Shown here one piece after another: positions 52,484 through 61,462 of a stretch of DNA of 64,000 nucleotides (the first letter of the stretch is position 1; every line of letters starts with the position of its first letter). The stretch lies in assembly GCF_026242055.1 (NCBI RefSeq), contig NZ_JAPJDL010000032.1, positions 50,339-114,338 of the forward strand, given 5' to 3'. The position numbers and the translations under genes are program-made. Source of the stretch: Lentzea sp. NEAU-D7 (GTDB lineage: Bacteria > Actinomycetota > Actinomycetes > Mycobacteriales > Pseudonocardiaceae). The notes below the pieces were generated by a model. That model did not search any database. It saw nothing but the letters and a program-made list of their open reading frames with translations, and was not told the DNA's origin.

Positions 52484-53791
52484 TCAGTTGGCGGTGGAGC
52501 AGGTCACGGCCGGGCGAGCGGGTTCAGGACCGGCGGCGACGAACCCGAACGAGGTGGTTGCCCCGGCAGCGAGCACGGCGTTGTGGCCGGCGTTGGTGAC
52601 GGTCACCGCGGTCGCGTTCTGGGTCAGGGTGCCGTTCCACAGGTTGCCGATGGTGTGGCCCTCAGCCGGCTGCCACGTGGTGGTCCAGCCGGTCAGGCCG
52701 CCTGGGCTGGTGTTGCGCACGGTCACCTCGACCTGGTAGCCGCCCGGCCACGAGTTGGTCACCTCGTAGCGGACATCGCAGGCGGTCGCGGTCGTGGTCG
52801 TCGCCGTGGTGGAGTTGGTCTGGGCGCTGCTGCTGGGCCGGTCGCCCTGCAAGACGGTGCCGATCACGACACCGGCGGCGACCAGGACGGCCGCACCGGC
52901 GACCATCGCGATCACCCGGCGTGGCGGGTGGCGGCGGGCGAGCAGCATCCGCGTGCCGCTCTTCGGGGGCGCAGCGGGCAGCGGCAGTCCCTCCGCGACC
53001 GCCGCGAGCAGCTTGTGGGCCTCGGCCATCGTCGGGCGTTGGGTCGCGTCACGATGCAGGAGGCGCAGGAGCACCTCGCCGAGCGGGCCACCCAACTGCG
53101 GCGGCTCGAACTCCCCCCGGACCACGCGTTGCAGGAGCGCGTAGGGGTTGTCGTCCACACCGAACGGCGGCGTGCCCTCCAGTGCCGCGTAGAGGGTCGC
53201 GCCGAGGGAGAACACGTCCGAGGCGAACGTCGCCGCCTCGCCCGCCGCCACCTCCGGCGCCAGGAAGGCCGGCGTGCCGACGATCAGGCGGGCGTCGGTC
53301 ACCGTGCCCTCGCCGACCGCGCGGGCGATGCCGAAGTCGGTGATCTTCGCGATGCCGTCCTCGGCCAGCAGGACGTTGAACGTCGAGACGTCGCGGTGCA
53401 CGATGCCCTCCGCATGCGCCGCCGCCAGCGCGGCGGCGACCTGCCTGCCCACGGCCGCGACCACGCCCGGCGGGAGCGCGCCCCGTTCGGCGACCAGCGC
53501 CGCGAGGCTGCGGGAGGGCAGGTACTCCAGCACCAGACAGGGCTTGCCGTCGTGCTCAACGACCTCGTACACGCTGATCGCGTGCGGGTGCCGCAGCCGA
53601 CCGGTGACCCGGCCCTCGCGCAGCATCTGCGCCACCGCATCCGGGGACCGCCGGTCCGTGTTGAGCAGCTTGACCGCGACCACGCGGTCGAGTTGCTCGT
53701 CACGCGCCTGCCAGACCACACCCATGGATCCTTGCCCGATCGACGACACCAGCCGGTACCGCCCGGCGATGACCTCACCCTCTTCTGGCAC
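52484..53791 (-). CDS. Ser/Thr protein kinase with extracellular CBM2-like domain
   Basis: The 435-residue protein has an N-terminal kinase domain (about residues 1-265). It includes the glycine loop IGQGSMGVVWQARD, the VAVKLL lysine, HRDVSTFNVLL, DFGIARAVG and PAFLAPE. One transmembrane segment (VIAMVAGAAVLVAAGVVIGT) follows at about 297-316, then a Ser/Thr-rich linker. The last 95 residues look like a family 2 carbohydrate-binding module: a terminal Cys pair, NSWPGGYQVEVTVRNTS, WTTTWQPAEGHTIGNLW and VTVTNAGHNAVLAAGATTSF. The kinase would be cytoplasmic and the CBM outside, possibly sensing cellulose, chitin or cell-wall glycan. It has no neighbours in an operon. Confidence 0.92.
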   Translation of the reverse strand: MPEEGEVIAGRYRLVSSIGQGSMGVVWQARDEQLDRVVAVKLLNTDRRSPDAVAQMLREGRVTGRLRHPHAISVYEVVEHDGKPCLVLEYLPSRSLAALVAERGALPPGVVAAVGRQVAAALAAAHAEGIVHRDVSTFNVLLAEDGIAKITDFGIARAVGEGTVTDARLIVGTPAFLAPEVAAGEAATFASDVFSLGATLYAALEGTPPFGVDDNPYALLQRVVRGEFEPPQLGGPLGEVLLRLLHRDATQRPTMAEAHKLLAAVAEGLPLPAAPPKSGTRMLLARRHPPRRVIAMVAGAAVLVAAGVVIGTVLQGDRPSSSAQTNSTTATTTTATACDVRYEVTNSWPGGYQVEVTVRNTSPGGLTGWTTTWQPAEGHTIGNLWNGTLTQNATAVTVTNAGHNAVLAAGATTSFGFVAAGPEPARPAVTCSTAN

Positions 53792-53988
53792 ATGCCGACG
53801 CTACTTGGCTGAGCCGGCCATCGGCCACCTTCGGCTTCGGGCGCTGGTTCGAAGGCCGCACTCACACCGTGACGCGACCTTGTCGTCATGGTGGTGGGAG
53901 CGTCGGCCGGTGGTGAGCCGCGGAGGTCACAGGTGGCCGCTGCCACACGAGATCCACACGTGTCGGCCGGACCGCGTCCTTTCGGAGC

Positions 53989-54024
53989 AAACGGCGCGCA
54001 TTCCACCACGGGATGCGCGCCGTT
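53989..54024. terminator. Strong stem-loop between kinase and lipoprotein genes
   Basis: AACGGCGCGCATTCC and GGGATGCGCGCCGTT pair with one mismatch around a short loop. It lies upstream of the lipoprotein GTG at 54043 and would interfere with an ATG at 54013, which supports the downstream start. It may act as a terminator or a 5' untranslated hairpin. Confidence 0.55.
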
Positions 54025-54042
54025 CGCTTTACGCTCCGCCCC

Positions 54043-54792
54043 GTGAAGCGACTCGTTGCGGTGCTGGTGCTGGCGTTGGCCGCGTGTTCCCCGACGCCTC
54101 CAGGCCTGACGCGGTCCTCGACCGTGCCTCCGACAACGATGACAACGACGTCCACGCCGGGGAAGCCCGACCAGGCAGGGCAGGTCCAGCAAGTCTTCTC
54201 CGACTTCACGAAAGCCCTCGGAGACAAGAACGGCGACGCCGCGGCGGCGGTGATGACCAGCGCCGCGATCATCCGCTGGGAGACCTACCGGGTGCACGCG
54301 CTGAAGAGCACCGAGGCCGACCTCGCGGGCCTTCCGGTCGCCGAACGCGCCATCGTCTACGGCCTGCGCGCGACCGCCGGTCCCTCCTTGCGGACCGCCA
54401 CCGGCCGCACGGTCCTGATCACGGCCGTCCAGCAGGGCCTCGTCACCTTGAACACGTCGACCAAGCTCGTGAACGCGGACGGCACCACCACCGTCAAGGA
54501 GACGACGCCCGTGCTGAAGAACCTCGTCCTCGGCGCCGACACGGCGACCGGAGAGCTGGCGTCGAACGACCCCACCGTGCCCGCGATCCCCAAGCCGATC
54601 AAGTTCACGTTCCTGCGCGAGGGCGAGGACTGGAAGATCGACCCGGTCGGTGTGACCGACCTGGCGGCCTTCGCGCTGGAGGAACTGGCCGCGCGCAAGG
54701 GCGTGACCGCGGACCAGTTGCTGATCGAGGCGTTCACCGGCCAGTACGGCGCCGCCCGCGTCGCCGAGATCCGCAAACCTCTCGACGGCTGA
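54043..54792 (+). CDS. Lipoprotein of unknown function
   Basis: From the GTG at 54043 the 249-residue protein starts VKRLVAVLVLALAACSPTPP, with a lipobox LAAC for lipidation, followed by a Thr/Pro linker. The rest (about residues 50-249) is a globular domain with FSDFTKALGDKNGDAAAAVM and KFTFLREGEDWKIDPVG, the pattern of small secreted NTF2-like or DUF-type domains. I do not recognise a specific family. An upstream ATG at 54013 would overlap a stable hairpin and is less likely. Confidence 0.8.
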   Translation: MKRLVAVLVLALAACSPTPPGLTRSSTVPPTTMTTTSTPGKPDQAGQVQQVFSDFTKALGDKNGDAAAAVMTSAAIIRWETYRVHALKSTEADLAGLPVAERAIVYGLRATAGPSLRTATGRTVLITAVQQGLVTLNTSTKLVNADGTTTVKETTPVLKNLVLGADTATGELASNDPTVPAIPKPIKFTFLREGEDWKIDPVGVTDLAAFALEELAARKGVTADQLLIEAFTGQYGAARVAEIRKPLDG

Positions 54793-54967
54793 TTCCTAAC
54801 CTGGTCGTCGAGCTCGCGGCACTTACGAGCTCGGCAACGTCTTCGACCGTCCAGGTCATGAGTTGCGCAACGGATAACGCACGAGCATGGGGAAGTGGCA
54901 TTGGCCTGGTCCGGCGGGGCGCGCCGAGACTGGCGGCACCCTGCCACCGTCCTGAGAGGTTTCCCCG

Positions 54968-56371
54968 ATGGCTGTGCGGATTCGGCGGACGTTCTCGTCG
55001 GCCACCCTGCTCTTGTGCGGCCTGTCCCTATGTCCGGCTGCAGCGCACGCGGACGACACGATCGGCTCCGACGGCTACGTGCACGTCGCACCCAACGGTG
55101 TCGTGCTCGGCGTCGATCCCTACTACCCCACCGATGGCAACGGCGGTTATGACGTCGCCGACTACGCCGTCGACCTGTCCTACGATCCCGCCGCCCGGTT
55201 CCTCAACGCCAGGACCGTTGTCTCGGCCACGACGACGCAGCGGCTCAGCCGGTTCAACTTGGACCTGCGCGGGCTCACCGTGACGTCGGTGAGGGTGGAC
55301 GGCGTGCGCGCGTCGTTCGTCCGCAGGGGCGAGCACGAACTGGTGATCACGCCCGCCAGCACGCTGGCGGCGGACACCGCGTTCACCGTCGAGGTGCTCT
55401 ACTGCGGCCGTCCCCGATCGGAACACGCGCCCCGGGGTGTGACCGGGTGGCGCACGACGCGGTCGGGCGGCGGGCTCGCCGCCGGGGCGCCTCACTCGGC
55501 TTCCACGTGGTTTCCGGTGAACGAGACTTCCGCCGACAAGGCGACGTTCCGCCTCAACGCGCGCGTGCCGGCTGGGTGGAGCGTGGTGTCGAACGGTGTG
55601 CGCAAGTCCGTCCACGAAGGACTTCACGCTTGGGAGGAGAATGTTCCGATCACACCATCCGCCACGATGATCGCCATCGACCGGTTCAGCGTGCGGGAGT
55701 CCACCCTGCCTGGCGGCATCGCGGTGCTGGACGCGTTCGGGCCCGGTGCCGGCACCGCGCTGGCCAGGAACCTGCCCGAGATCATGGAGTTCCTGCACGA
55801 CAAGCTGGGTCCGCATCCCCTGCCTGTGACGGGTGGCGTGTACCTGTCTGACCGGCTCGCCTACTCGCATCCTTCACAGGGGCGCCCGGTGCACGGTGCT
55901 GCCGCGGACCAGTCGGCGCTGGTGCAGGCACTGGCCTCGCAGTGGTGGGGAAACCAGCTCGCCATCAAGATGTGGAAAGACCAGCCCATGGTCGAGTCGT
56001 TCGCCCGGTACGTGGTGTGGTTGTGGGAGGAGGCCCGTGGCGGGCCCGCCGTCGAGCGGCGCTACCAGGACGCGCTGCGCCAGGCCGGGGCGGACACGCG
56101 GTTCTGGGGGCGCAAGCTGGCTGATCCGGGCGTGGGCCGGGAGTTCTCGGTCACGGACAAGGGCGTGTTGATGGTGCACGCGCTGCGCAAGCACATCGGT
56201 GACGAGAAGTTCTTCACGGTGCTGCGGGAGTACCCGGCGATCGCTGTGCTGCTCAACCAGGGCTGGTACGACTGGGAGCTCTACACGGCGGCGGTGGCGG
56301 ATCAGGACCTCACAGCGTTTCACGAGGCCTGGGTTCACGGGACGACCCCGCCACCGGCGGAGCTGCGCTGA
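54968..56371 (+). CDS. Secreted M1-aminopeptidase homologue lacking HEXXH
   Basis: The 467-residue protein has a Sec signal (to about residue 28). Its N-terminal beta domain resembles M1 peptidases (YDVADYAVDLSYDP, LNLDLRGL-like strand, WFPVNETSADKATFRL). At the active site the usual VHELAHQWFGN is VQALASQWWGN (residues 319-329), so both zinc His and the catalytic Glu are lost. The third ligand Glu is kept in MVESFARYV. It should therefore be unable to hydrolyse peptides and may bind peptides or a partner. The C-terminus runs to the convergent terminator. Confidence 0.88.
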   Translation: MAVRIRRTFSSATLLLCGLSLCPAAAHADDTIGSDGYVHVAPNGVVLGVDPYYPTDGNGGYDVADYAVDLSYDPAARFLNARTVVSATTTQRLSRFNLDLRGLTVTSVRVDGVRASFVRRGEHELVITPASTLAADTAFTVEVLYCGRPRSEHAPRGVTGWRTTRSGGGLAAGAPHSASTWFPVNETSADKATFRLNARVPAGWSVVSNGVRKSVHEGLHAWEENVPITPSATMIAIDRFSVRESTLPGGIAVLDAFGPGAGTALARNLPEIMEFLHDKLGPHPLPVTGGVYLSDRLAYSHPSQGRPVHGAAADQSALVQALASQWWGNQLAIKMWKDQPMVESFARYVVWLWEEARGGPAVERRYQDALRQAGADTRFWGRKLADPGVGREFSVTDKGVLMVHALRKHIGDEKFFTVLREYPAIAVLLNQGWYDWELYTAAVADQDLTAFHEAWVHGTTPPPAELR

Positions 56372-56376
56372 CGTCA

Positions 56377-56430
56377 CCTGGCATGACGGTGTGCCCTCCA
56401 CGTCTGCGGAGGGCACACCGTCATGCCAGG
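56377..56430. terminator. Perfect long inverted repeat, bidirectional terminator
   Basis: Arms of 23 nt (starting CCTGGCATGACGG and ending CCGTCATGCCAGG) pair perfectly around an 8-nt loop. The site lies between convergent genes and includes the last codons of the LysR gene. It is a strong candidate for bidirectional rho-independent-like termination. Confidence 0.8.
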
Positions 56431-57356
56431 TAGCGGGAGTAGACCGGTGACGACTCGCATTCCAGCCGGTAGGCCAGCGCGGTCTCGGTGAGCACGTCGC
56501 TCGCGAAGCCGGCGAACTCGCTCTCCTTGTGCCACACCAACAAGAACCTTCGTGACAACGCGTCGTCGGCGAGCAGCCGGGCGGCGACCTGCTGGTGCCC
56601 CTCGCACGCCGCCTGGGAAAGGCCAACGGCGCCGTTGCGCACTGCGGCGACAGTCGTGCTGTACGACTCTGACACGTACCGCACGCGAGGCGTGAAACCC
56701 TTGCGCCGGCACGACCTGTGGAAGTACTCGTGGAAGCGGGAGGAGTCGGGCGGTGGGAGCACCCACTGCTCGTCCGCCAGTTGCTCGAGGCTGATCACCT
56801 TGTGCCGGGCCAGCGGGTGGTCCTCGCGCAGCAGCACGAGCGTCCGGTCGTGAGCCACCACTGCCAGGTGCACGGACGAGGGCGCGACCGCTTCGAAGCC
56901 GGGGTAGTCCTTGACGACGCCCACCTCCAGCCGCCGCTGCGCCACCATTTCCACGACGAGGTCCCGGCACTCGCTGTCGAACAGCGATGCGCCGGGACCG
57001 TGCGGACGGTGGCTGTCGACGATGGCGGGCAGGTGGCACAGCACGGGTGAGCAGACCCCGCCGACCCGCACCGGTTCGGCGGGGCCGGAGCGGACCCCTA
57101 TGTCCCGCACCAGCCCCTCCATCATCGGCAGGACCGCGCCGATCCGGTCGAGCAGCAGTTCTCCGGTGGGGGTCGGTGTGACCGATGTGGTGTGGGAACC
57201 GCGGTCGAACAACCGTTGTCCCAGGGCGTTCTCCAGCCGCTTGAGGTTGCCGCTGACGGCGGGCTGGCTGGTGCCGAGCCGCACCGCGGCCTCGGACAGG
57301 CTGCCGGTTTCGCCGATCGCCCGCACGAGCCGCAGGTGGTGGACGTCGAGTTCCAT
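56421..57356 (-). CDS. LysR-family transcriptional regulator (cyclodipeptide locus)
   Basis: The 311-residue protein has the LysR helix-turn-helix (LVRAIGETGSLSEAAVRLGT, then SQPAVSGNLKRLENALGQRL) followed by a periplasmic-binding-like effector domain. It lies downstream of the NCS1 permease gene (15-nt gap) on the same strand, so it may be co-transcribed with the CDPS/permease pair. The effector may be a cyclodipeptide or amino acid, which is inferred from context. Confidence 0.9.
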   Translation of the reverse strand: MELDVHHLRLVRAIGETGSLSEAAVRLGTSQPAVSGNLKRLENALGQRLFDRGSHTTSVTPTPTGELLLDRIGAVLPMMEGLVRDIGVRSGPAEPVRVGGVCSPVLCHLPAIVDSHRPHGPGASLFDSECRDLVVEMVAQRRLEVGVVKDYPGFEAVAPSSVHLAVVAHDRTLVLLREDHPLARHKVISLEQLADEQWVLPPPDSSRFHEYFHRSCRRKGFTPRVRYVSESYSTTVAAVRNGAVGLSQAACEGHQQVAARLLADDALSRRFLLVWHKESEFAGFASDVLTETALAYRLECESSPVYSRYLA

Positions 57357-57371
57357 GCCGTCACTTCCCCG

Positions 57372-58673
57372 TCAGCGGTGAGTGTCGACCCGGGATCCGG
57401 GCACCTGCCGGACGATTCCGGCTGTTCTGCCGATCGCAGCGTACAGCGCGAAAGCGACCACGACGGAGTTGATCGTCGGGATGCCGACCGGCACCAGGAA
57501 GCCGACAGCCGTTCCCGCGGCCCAGCACCCCAGTGCCGCCGGAACCCAGTCAGGAGGGTCTGCCGGCAGCTCTCCCCTGGACCGCGACTCGTCCAGTTCG
57601 GCACGCCAGGTGCGCACGACGAAGTACTCGGCGATCACGATGCCCGCGACCGGTGGCGTGATCACCCCGATCCACGTGAGGAACACCGTGAAGTGGTCGA
57701 GAATGCCCAGCGCGGACAGCAGTGTGCCCAGTGCCCCCAGCCACAACGTCGCGGCCGACCGGCTGATCTTCTTGCGCAGCAGCACGTCCACGGTGTTCAC
57801 CAGGCCGAGCGAGGCCGAGTAGAGGTTCCAGTCGTTGATCTTCAGGATGGCCGTGACCATGATCAGCATGCCGATCACACCCGAACTGGACATCACGATG
57901 CCGACCACGTCCGCGCTGCGCGCCGCGTGCGCCAGCAGCACCCCGGTCAGGCCGATCAGGTACTCGCCGAGCGTGACGCTGATCAGCGTCTGCTTCACGA
58001 CGTCGGAGGTGCTCCGGTTGAACCTGGTCATGTCCGGAGTCATGACGGCACCCATGATGAACGCGCCGGCGACCAGCGTCGTGCCCTGGGCGAGGGTCAG
58101 CGCCGGGCCGGGCGCCGGCATGCCGACCAGGTCGCCGAGGTCGTGCCTGCGCAGCTCGGTGACGATCGTCCACCCCGTCAGCAAGAGGAAGGCGGGCACC
58201 GTGAGGTACGCCGTCCACGCCATGGTGTGAAAGCCCGCCACGACGATCGCGGTCACCGCGATGCCTCCGAGCACGGCCCACGCCCAGACCGGCGGGCCAC
58301 CCATGAGGCGGTGCAGACCGTGCGCGAACACGTCGTTCTGCACTCCGAACCAGCCGGCGAGGCTGAGCGTCACCAGCAGGCCCACCAGCGCGGAACCCCG
58401 TGCGCCGAACCCGGCCCAACGCGCCAGCACCGAGGTCGACAGGTTCTCCCGCACGCCCGCGATCCCCATGAGGATGGTGACGACCTCGAGCATCACCGAC
58501 CCGAGGGTGATGGCGAGCACCGCGTCCCAGAAGGTCATCCCGAGTCCGAGGGTGGCGCCGAGCAGGAACTGGTGGAACGCGGACACCTGTCCGAACCGCT
58601 GCACCGCGACGGAGAACCAGGACCTCCTGGCCTCGTCCGGCAGCCGGCGCAACGAGTAGTCGTCGTGGGCCAC
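57372..58673 (-). CDS. NCS1-family permease (cytosine/purine type) beside a cyclodipeptide synthase
   Basis: From the GTG at 58673 the 433-residue protein has about twelve transmembrane helices and the NCS1 layout: LGATLGLGMTFWDAVLAITL near the start, FGARGSALVGLLVTLSLAGW, DMTRFNRSTSDVVKQTLI, and GVITPPVAGIVIAEYFVVRT towards the end. NCS1 proteins import nucleobases, hydantoins and related heterocycles by sodium or proton symport. The start lies 2 nt after the CDPS stop, so the substrate or product may be a cyclodipeptide (2,5-diketopiperazine is structurally close to hydantoin). Direction of transport is unknown. Confidence 0.88.
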   Translation of the reverse strand: MAHDDYSLRRLPDEARRSWFSVAVQRFGQVSAFHQFLLGATLGLGMTFWDAVLAITLGSVMLEVVTILMGIAGVRENLSTSVLARWAGFGARGSALVGLLVTLSLAGWFGVQNDVFAHGLHRLMGGPPVWAWAVLGGIAVTAIVVAGFHTMAWTAYLTVPAFLLLTGWTIVTELRRHDLGDLVGMPAPGPALTLAQGTTLVAGAFIMGAVMTPDMTRFNRSTSDVVKQTLISVTLGEYLIGLTGVLLAHAARSADVVGIVMSSSGVIGMLIMVTAILKINDWNLYSASLGLVNTVDVLLRKKISRSAATLWLGALGTLLSALGILDHFTVFLTWIGVITPPVAGIVIAEYFVVRTWRAELDESRSRGELPADPPDWVPAALGCWAAGTAVGFLVPVGIPTINSVVVAFALYAAIGRTAGIVRQVPGSRVDTHR

Positions 58674-58675
58674 GG

Positions 58676-59356
58676 TTACGCCACCTCGTCGCCGGCGCGC
58701 AGCACGACGAAACCCTGCGCGGTGTTGGGCTGCCAGGCCAGCTCCCTCGCGTAGAGCCGTTCCAGGAACGCGACCCGCTGGTGGTAGGCGAACACCGAGC
58801 TGTCGGCTCCCACGATCGCCGGGGTGTCGATGAACATCGGCAGCTCCGCCAAGAAGTAGCGGACGGCGCAGCGCAGCTGGTCGTCGGTGGGCGACTGCCC
58901 GTCCGGCAACCGGCGGTCGAGCACCCAGCGGGTGGCCTCGAGGCAGTCCGCGGCGAAGGCGTCGTCGGTCAGGAACCACGCCCCCGCGTCACGCAGCAGC
59001 TCGCGGTACGAGTCGTTGCGGGCGAGCGTCATGCCGTCGAGCAGGTGCTCCTCGGGGTCCGGCACACCGGCGTCGCGCAGGGCCCGGAAGATCTTGTTCA
59101 CCACGTACTGGCCCTGCCGCCCGGCCTTGCGCTGGGCGCGGCCGGGTTCGTAGCCGAGGGCCTCCAAGGTGTACACGGCCGCGTGATCGGGCACGAAGAA
59201 ATGGAAGCGCTCGAATTCTCGCATCGCCCACCGCGCAAGTGCGGTAATGCGATCCACCGTGAAGTAGCTGTTGAACGGGCTCACCCCGACGCACACGTGC
59301 CGGCCACTTCGCAAAGGAGCGGCACAGTGCTCGGTAAGCGGAGTTGTCAGCAACAC
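58676..59356 (-). CDS. Cyclodipeptide synthase (CDPS, AlbC family, NYH type)
   Basis: The 226-residue protein begins with a short tail and then HVCVGVSPFNSYFTVDRI, the CDPS N-terminal motif with catalytic Ser26 and Asn29. Tyr167, Glu171, Tyr191 and His192 (in YFLAELPMFIDTPAI and SVFAYHQR) match AlbC Tyr178, Glu182, Tyr202 and His203 in order and spacing. The FFVPDHAAVYTLEALGYEPG block fits the aminoacyl-tRNA-binding face. CDPS enzymes use two aminoacyl-tRNAs to form a cyclodipeptide through a Ser-bound intermediate. Asn29 and His192 place it in the NYH subfamily. Product amino acids cannot be read by eye. Confidence 0.95.
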   Translation of the reverse strand: MLLTTPLTEHCAAPLRSGRHVCVGVSPFNSYFTVDRITALARWAMREFERFHFFVPDHAAVYTLEALGYEPGRAQRKAGRQGQYVVNKIFRALRDAGVPDPEEHLLDGMTLARNDSYRELLRDAGAWFLTDDAFAADCLEATRWVLDRRLPDGQSPTDDQLRCAVRYFLAELPMFIDTPAIVGADSSVFAYHQRVAFLERLYARELAWQPNTAQGFVVLRAGDEVA

Positions 59357-59528
59357 CGTCGACTCCGAAAATGATATTCACAGGGACAGGGAAATCCGGA
59401 TTCGACCACTATCGGCAGAAGCAGAACCGGTGGGTACTGCCGGAAGGTCATGCCATCGGCTTATGCGCGACCGATCCGTTCGGTCCCAACGGGTGACAGC
59501 ACGCGACCAGCCGTGTCTGATGGGTGAC
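59357..59528. promoter_or_regulatory. Divergent promoter region between CDPS and LysR genes
   Basis: The 172-nt space separates the leftward CDPS/permease unit from the rightward LysR gene. Divergent arrangement with a LysR gene suggests that the regulator binds here, but I could not find a clear T-N11-A palindrome by eye. Confidence 0.45.
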
Positions 59529-60461
59529 ATGGAACTCCAAGTCCGGCACCTGCGGGTGCTGGTCGCCATCGCACGCGCTGGCAGCCTCAACCGCGCCGCG
59601 GGCGAGCTGCGGCTGGCCCAGCCCGCGCTCAGCCACCAGCTCCGCCGGATCGAGCAGATGGTGGGAGACCGGCTGTTCGACCGCGGCACGCGAGGCGTGC
59701 GTCCCACCCGGATCGGCGAACTGGTGCTCGCCCGCGCCGAGGCGATCATCCCGGCGTTCGACGAACTGGACCGCGACTTCCGCCGCCAGGAGCCGTCCGG
59801 TGGCGGGCTGCGGATCGGCTGGAACGACAGCGGGCTCGTGTCCGGTCTCTTCGACTGCGTCGAGGACCTGTTTCCGGACCTGGAGCTCACGAGCCGCGCC
59901 GACCTGTCACACGGCAGGCTGGTGACCCAGGTCGCCAGCGGGTGCGTCGACCTGGCGCTGGCGATGATCTGCGGACCGCGGACGCTGGCCGTGCCCGATG
60001 GAGTACGTGCCGAAAGGGTGGTCACCGAGCCGTCCTTCGTGGCGCTGCCGGCGCGGCACCGGCTGGCCGCCTCGCCGGTCGTCGAGCTGAGCGATCTCGC
60101 GCGGGAGCGCTGGATCGTGTCCAGCTGCGGCGACGGTTGCCGCATCGTCTTCCGCGAGATGTGCCTGGCACACGGCTTCACGCCGCTCATCGCGCACGAC
60201 GTGGACGCGTTGCGGCACCGGCTGGTGTCCGGAGAGCGTGGGGTGTGCCTGGTGCAGCCGACCACCTCGGAACTTCCCGGCGTGGCGATCCGGCCGCTGG
60301 CCGGAGATCCGATGACGGTGCAACACGTCCTGCTGTGGCGGGCGGACCACCTGCTCGACGACCGGTTCACCGAGCTGCACCGCGCCGTCACCGGCGCCTA
60401 CGAACAGCTCATGATGCGGACCGACCGCTATCGCGAGTGGATGGATAACGGCACGACATAG
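59529..60461 (+). CDS. LysR-family regulator, divergent from cyclodipeptide synthase
   Basis: The ATG at 59529 starts a 310-residue LysR protein beginning MELQVRHLRVLVAIARAGSL, with NRAAGELRLAQPALSHQLRR as the DNA-binding helix. An effector domain follows with RWIVSSCGDGCRIVFREMC. It probably controls the CDPS/permease unit and perhaps the downstream rhodanese/thioredoxin/MFS genes. It is the second LysR gene at the locus. Confidence 0.9.
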   Translation: MELQVRHLRVLVAIARAGSLNRAAGELRLAQPALSHQLRRIEQMVGDRLFDRGTRGVRPTRIGELVLARAEAIIPAFDELDRDFRRQEPSGGGLRIGWNDSGLVSGLFDCVEDLFPDLELTSRADLSHGRLVTQVASGCVDLALAMICGPRTLAVPDGVRAERVVTEPSFVALPARHRLAASPVVELSDLARERWIVSSCGDGCRIVFREMCLAHGFTPLIAHDVDALRHRLVSGERGVCLVQPTTSELPGVAIRPLAGDPMTVQHVLLWRADHLLDDRFTELHRAVTGAYEQLMMRTDRYREWMDNGTT

Positions 60462-60549
60462 CCCTCTGGCAGTGGGACGGAATCTCCTGCCCGGTCACAC
60501 TCGAAATCGACGCGAACATGCGCGAATCGTGCCGGAAAGGGATCCTCAG

Positions 60550-60897
60550 ATGTTGTCGTTGATCTCGCGAGAAGAACTGAAAGAGGGTATCGACGCGGGC
60601 ACGCTGGTGGTGGTCGACACCATGCCCGCAGCCTATTACGAGGTGGAGCACCTGCCCGGCGCGGTGAACATCCCCGGATTTCCCTACGAGCAGGCGGCCG
60701 AGCTCACCGACCGGTACGCACCCGACGTGCTGCCGGACAAGACCGCCGAGATCGTCGTCTACTGCGCCAACGTGCCCTGTCGCAACAGCGAACTCGTGGG
60801 ATCCCGGCTGCTCCACCTCGGTTACTCGAACGTGCGCAAATACCGGGAGGGCATCGAGGACTGGGTCGGTGCAGGCCTCGCCACCACCGCCGGTTGA
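60550..60897 (+). CDS. Rhodanese-domain protein
   Basis: From the ATG at 60550 the 115-residue protein is a single rhodanese domain: ISREELKEGIDAGTLVVVDT, then YYEVEHLPGAVNIPG and VVYCANVPCRNSELVGSRLL. The active-site loop C-A-N-V-P-C-R fits the C-x5-R persulfide-binding loop. Rhodaneses transfer sulfane sulfur to thiophilic acceptors. It is followed after 33 nt by a secreted thioredoxin gene. A longer frame from 60472 is possible, but its first 26 codons are not protein-like. Confidence 0.9.
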   Translation: MLSLISREELKEGIDAGTLVVVDTMPAAYYEVEHLPGAVNIPGFPYEQAAELTDRYAPDVLPDKTAEIVVYCANVPCRNSELVGSRLLHLGYSNVRKYREGIEDWVGAGLATTAG

Positions 60898-60930
60898 GCA
60901 CTCGCACTTCCCTGCCATCAAGGAGTTCTC

Positions 60931-61392
60931 ATGTCCCTGCTCAAGAACTGGCTGCGCGCGAGCGTCGCCGCCGCGGCCGTCGTGGCCGCGGTGCTGGTGC
61001 CCGCACCCGCCCAGGCCACGCCGATGGCCGACGCCACCATCCAGGTCAGTGCGGACAACGTCGTCAAGGTGACGTCCGCGAACCACGACGAGGTGATGGA
61101 GGCGTCCAGGACCAAGCTCGTCATCCTGGACTTCGGAGCCGCCTGGTGCCCGCCGTGCCGCCAGCTCAAACCGGTGATCGAGAAGCTGGCCGCGCAGTAC
61201 GGCGGCCGGTTCCTGCTCGGCGAGGTCGACGCGGACGTCAGCCGTGACCTCCTGTCCCGTTACCGCGTCCAGTACCTGCCCACACTGGTGCCGATGCGCA
61301 ACGCGGCCGAGCTGCCCGGCTCCCGCATGATCGGTTTCCGGGGCGAGACCGCGCTGCGGGCGTGGATCGACGCCCAGTTGGCCAAGGGCTGA
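60931..61392 (+). CDS. Exported thioredoxin-fold protein
   Basis: The 153-residue protein has a signal peptide (LRASVAAAAVVAAVLVPAPA, cleavage after QA-type residues at about 30) and one thioredoxin domain with LVILDFGAAWCPPCRQLKPV, a WCPPC active site, and the cis-Pro YLPTLVPM. It probably works on the outer face of the membrane as a disulfide reductase or thiol exchanger. It lies between the rhodanese and MFS genes on one strand. Confidence 0.92.
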   Translation: MSLLKNWLRASVAAAAVVAAVLVPAPAQATPMADATIQVSADNVVKVTSANHDEVMEASRTKLVILDFGAAWCPPCRQLKPVIEKLAAQYGGRFLLGEVDADVSRDLLSRYRVQYLPTLVPMRNAAELPGSRMIGFRGETALRAWIDAQLAKG

Positions 61393-61462
61393 TCTCCCTC
61401 CTCCGCCCCGGCACGAGACCCTGCTGACCGTGCCGGGGCGGTTCCCACGTGAGAGGAACCCT

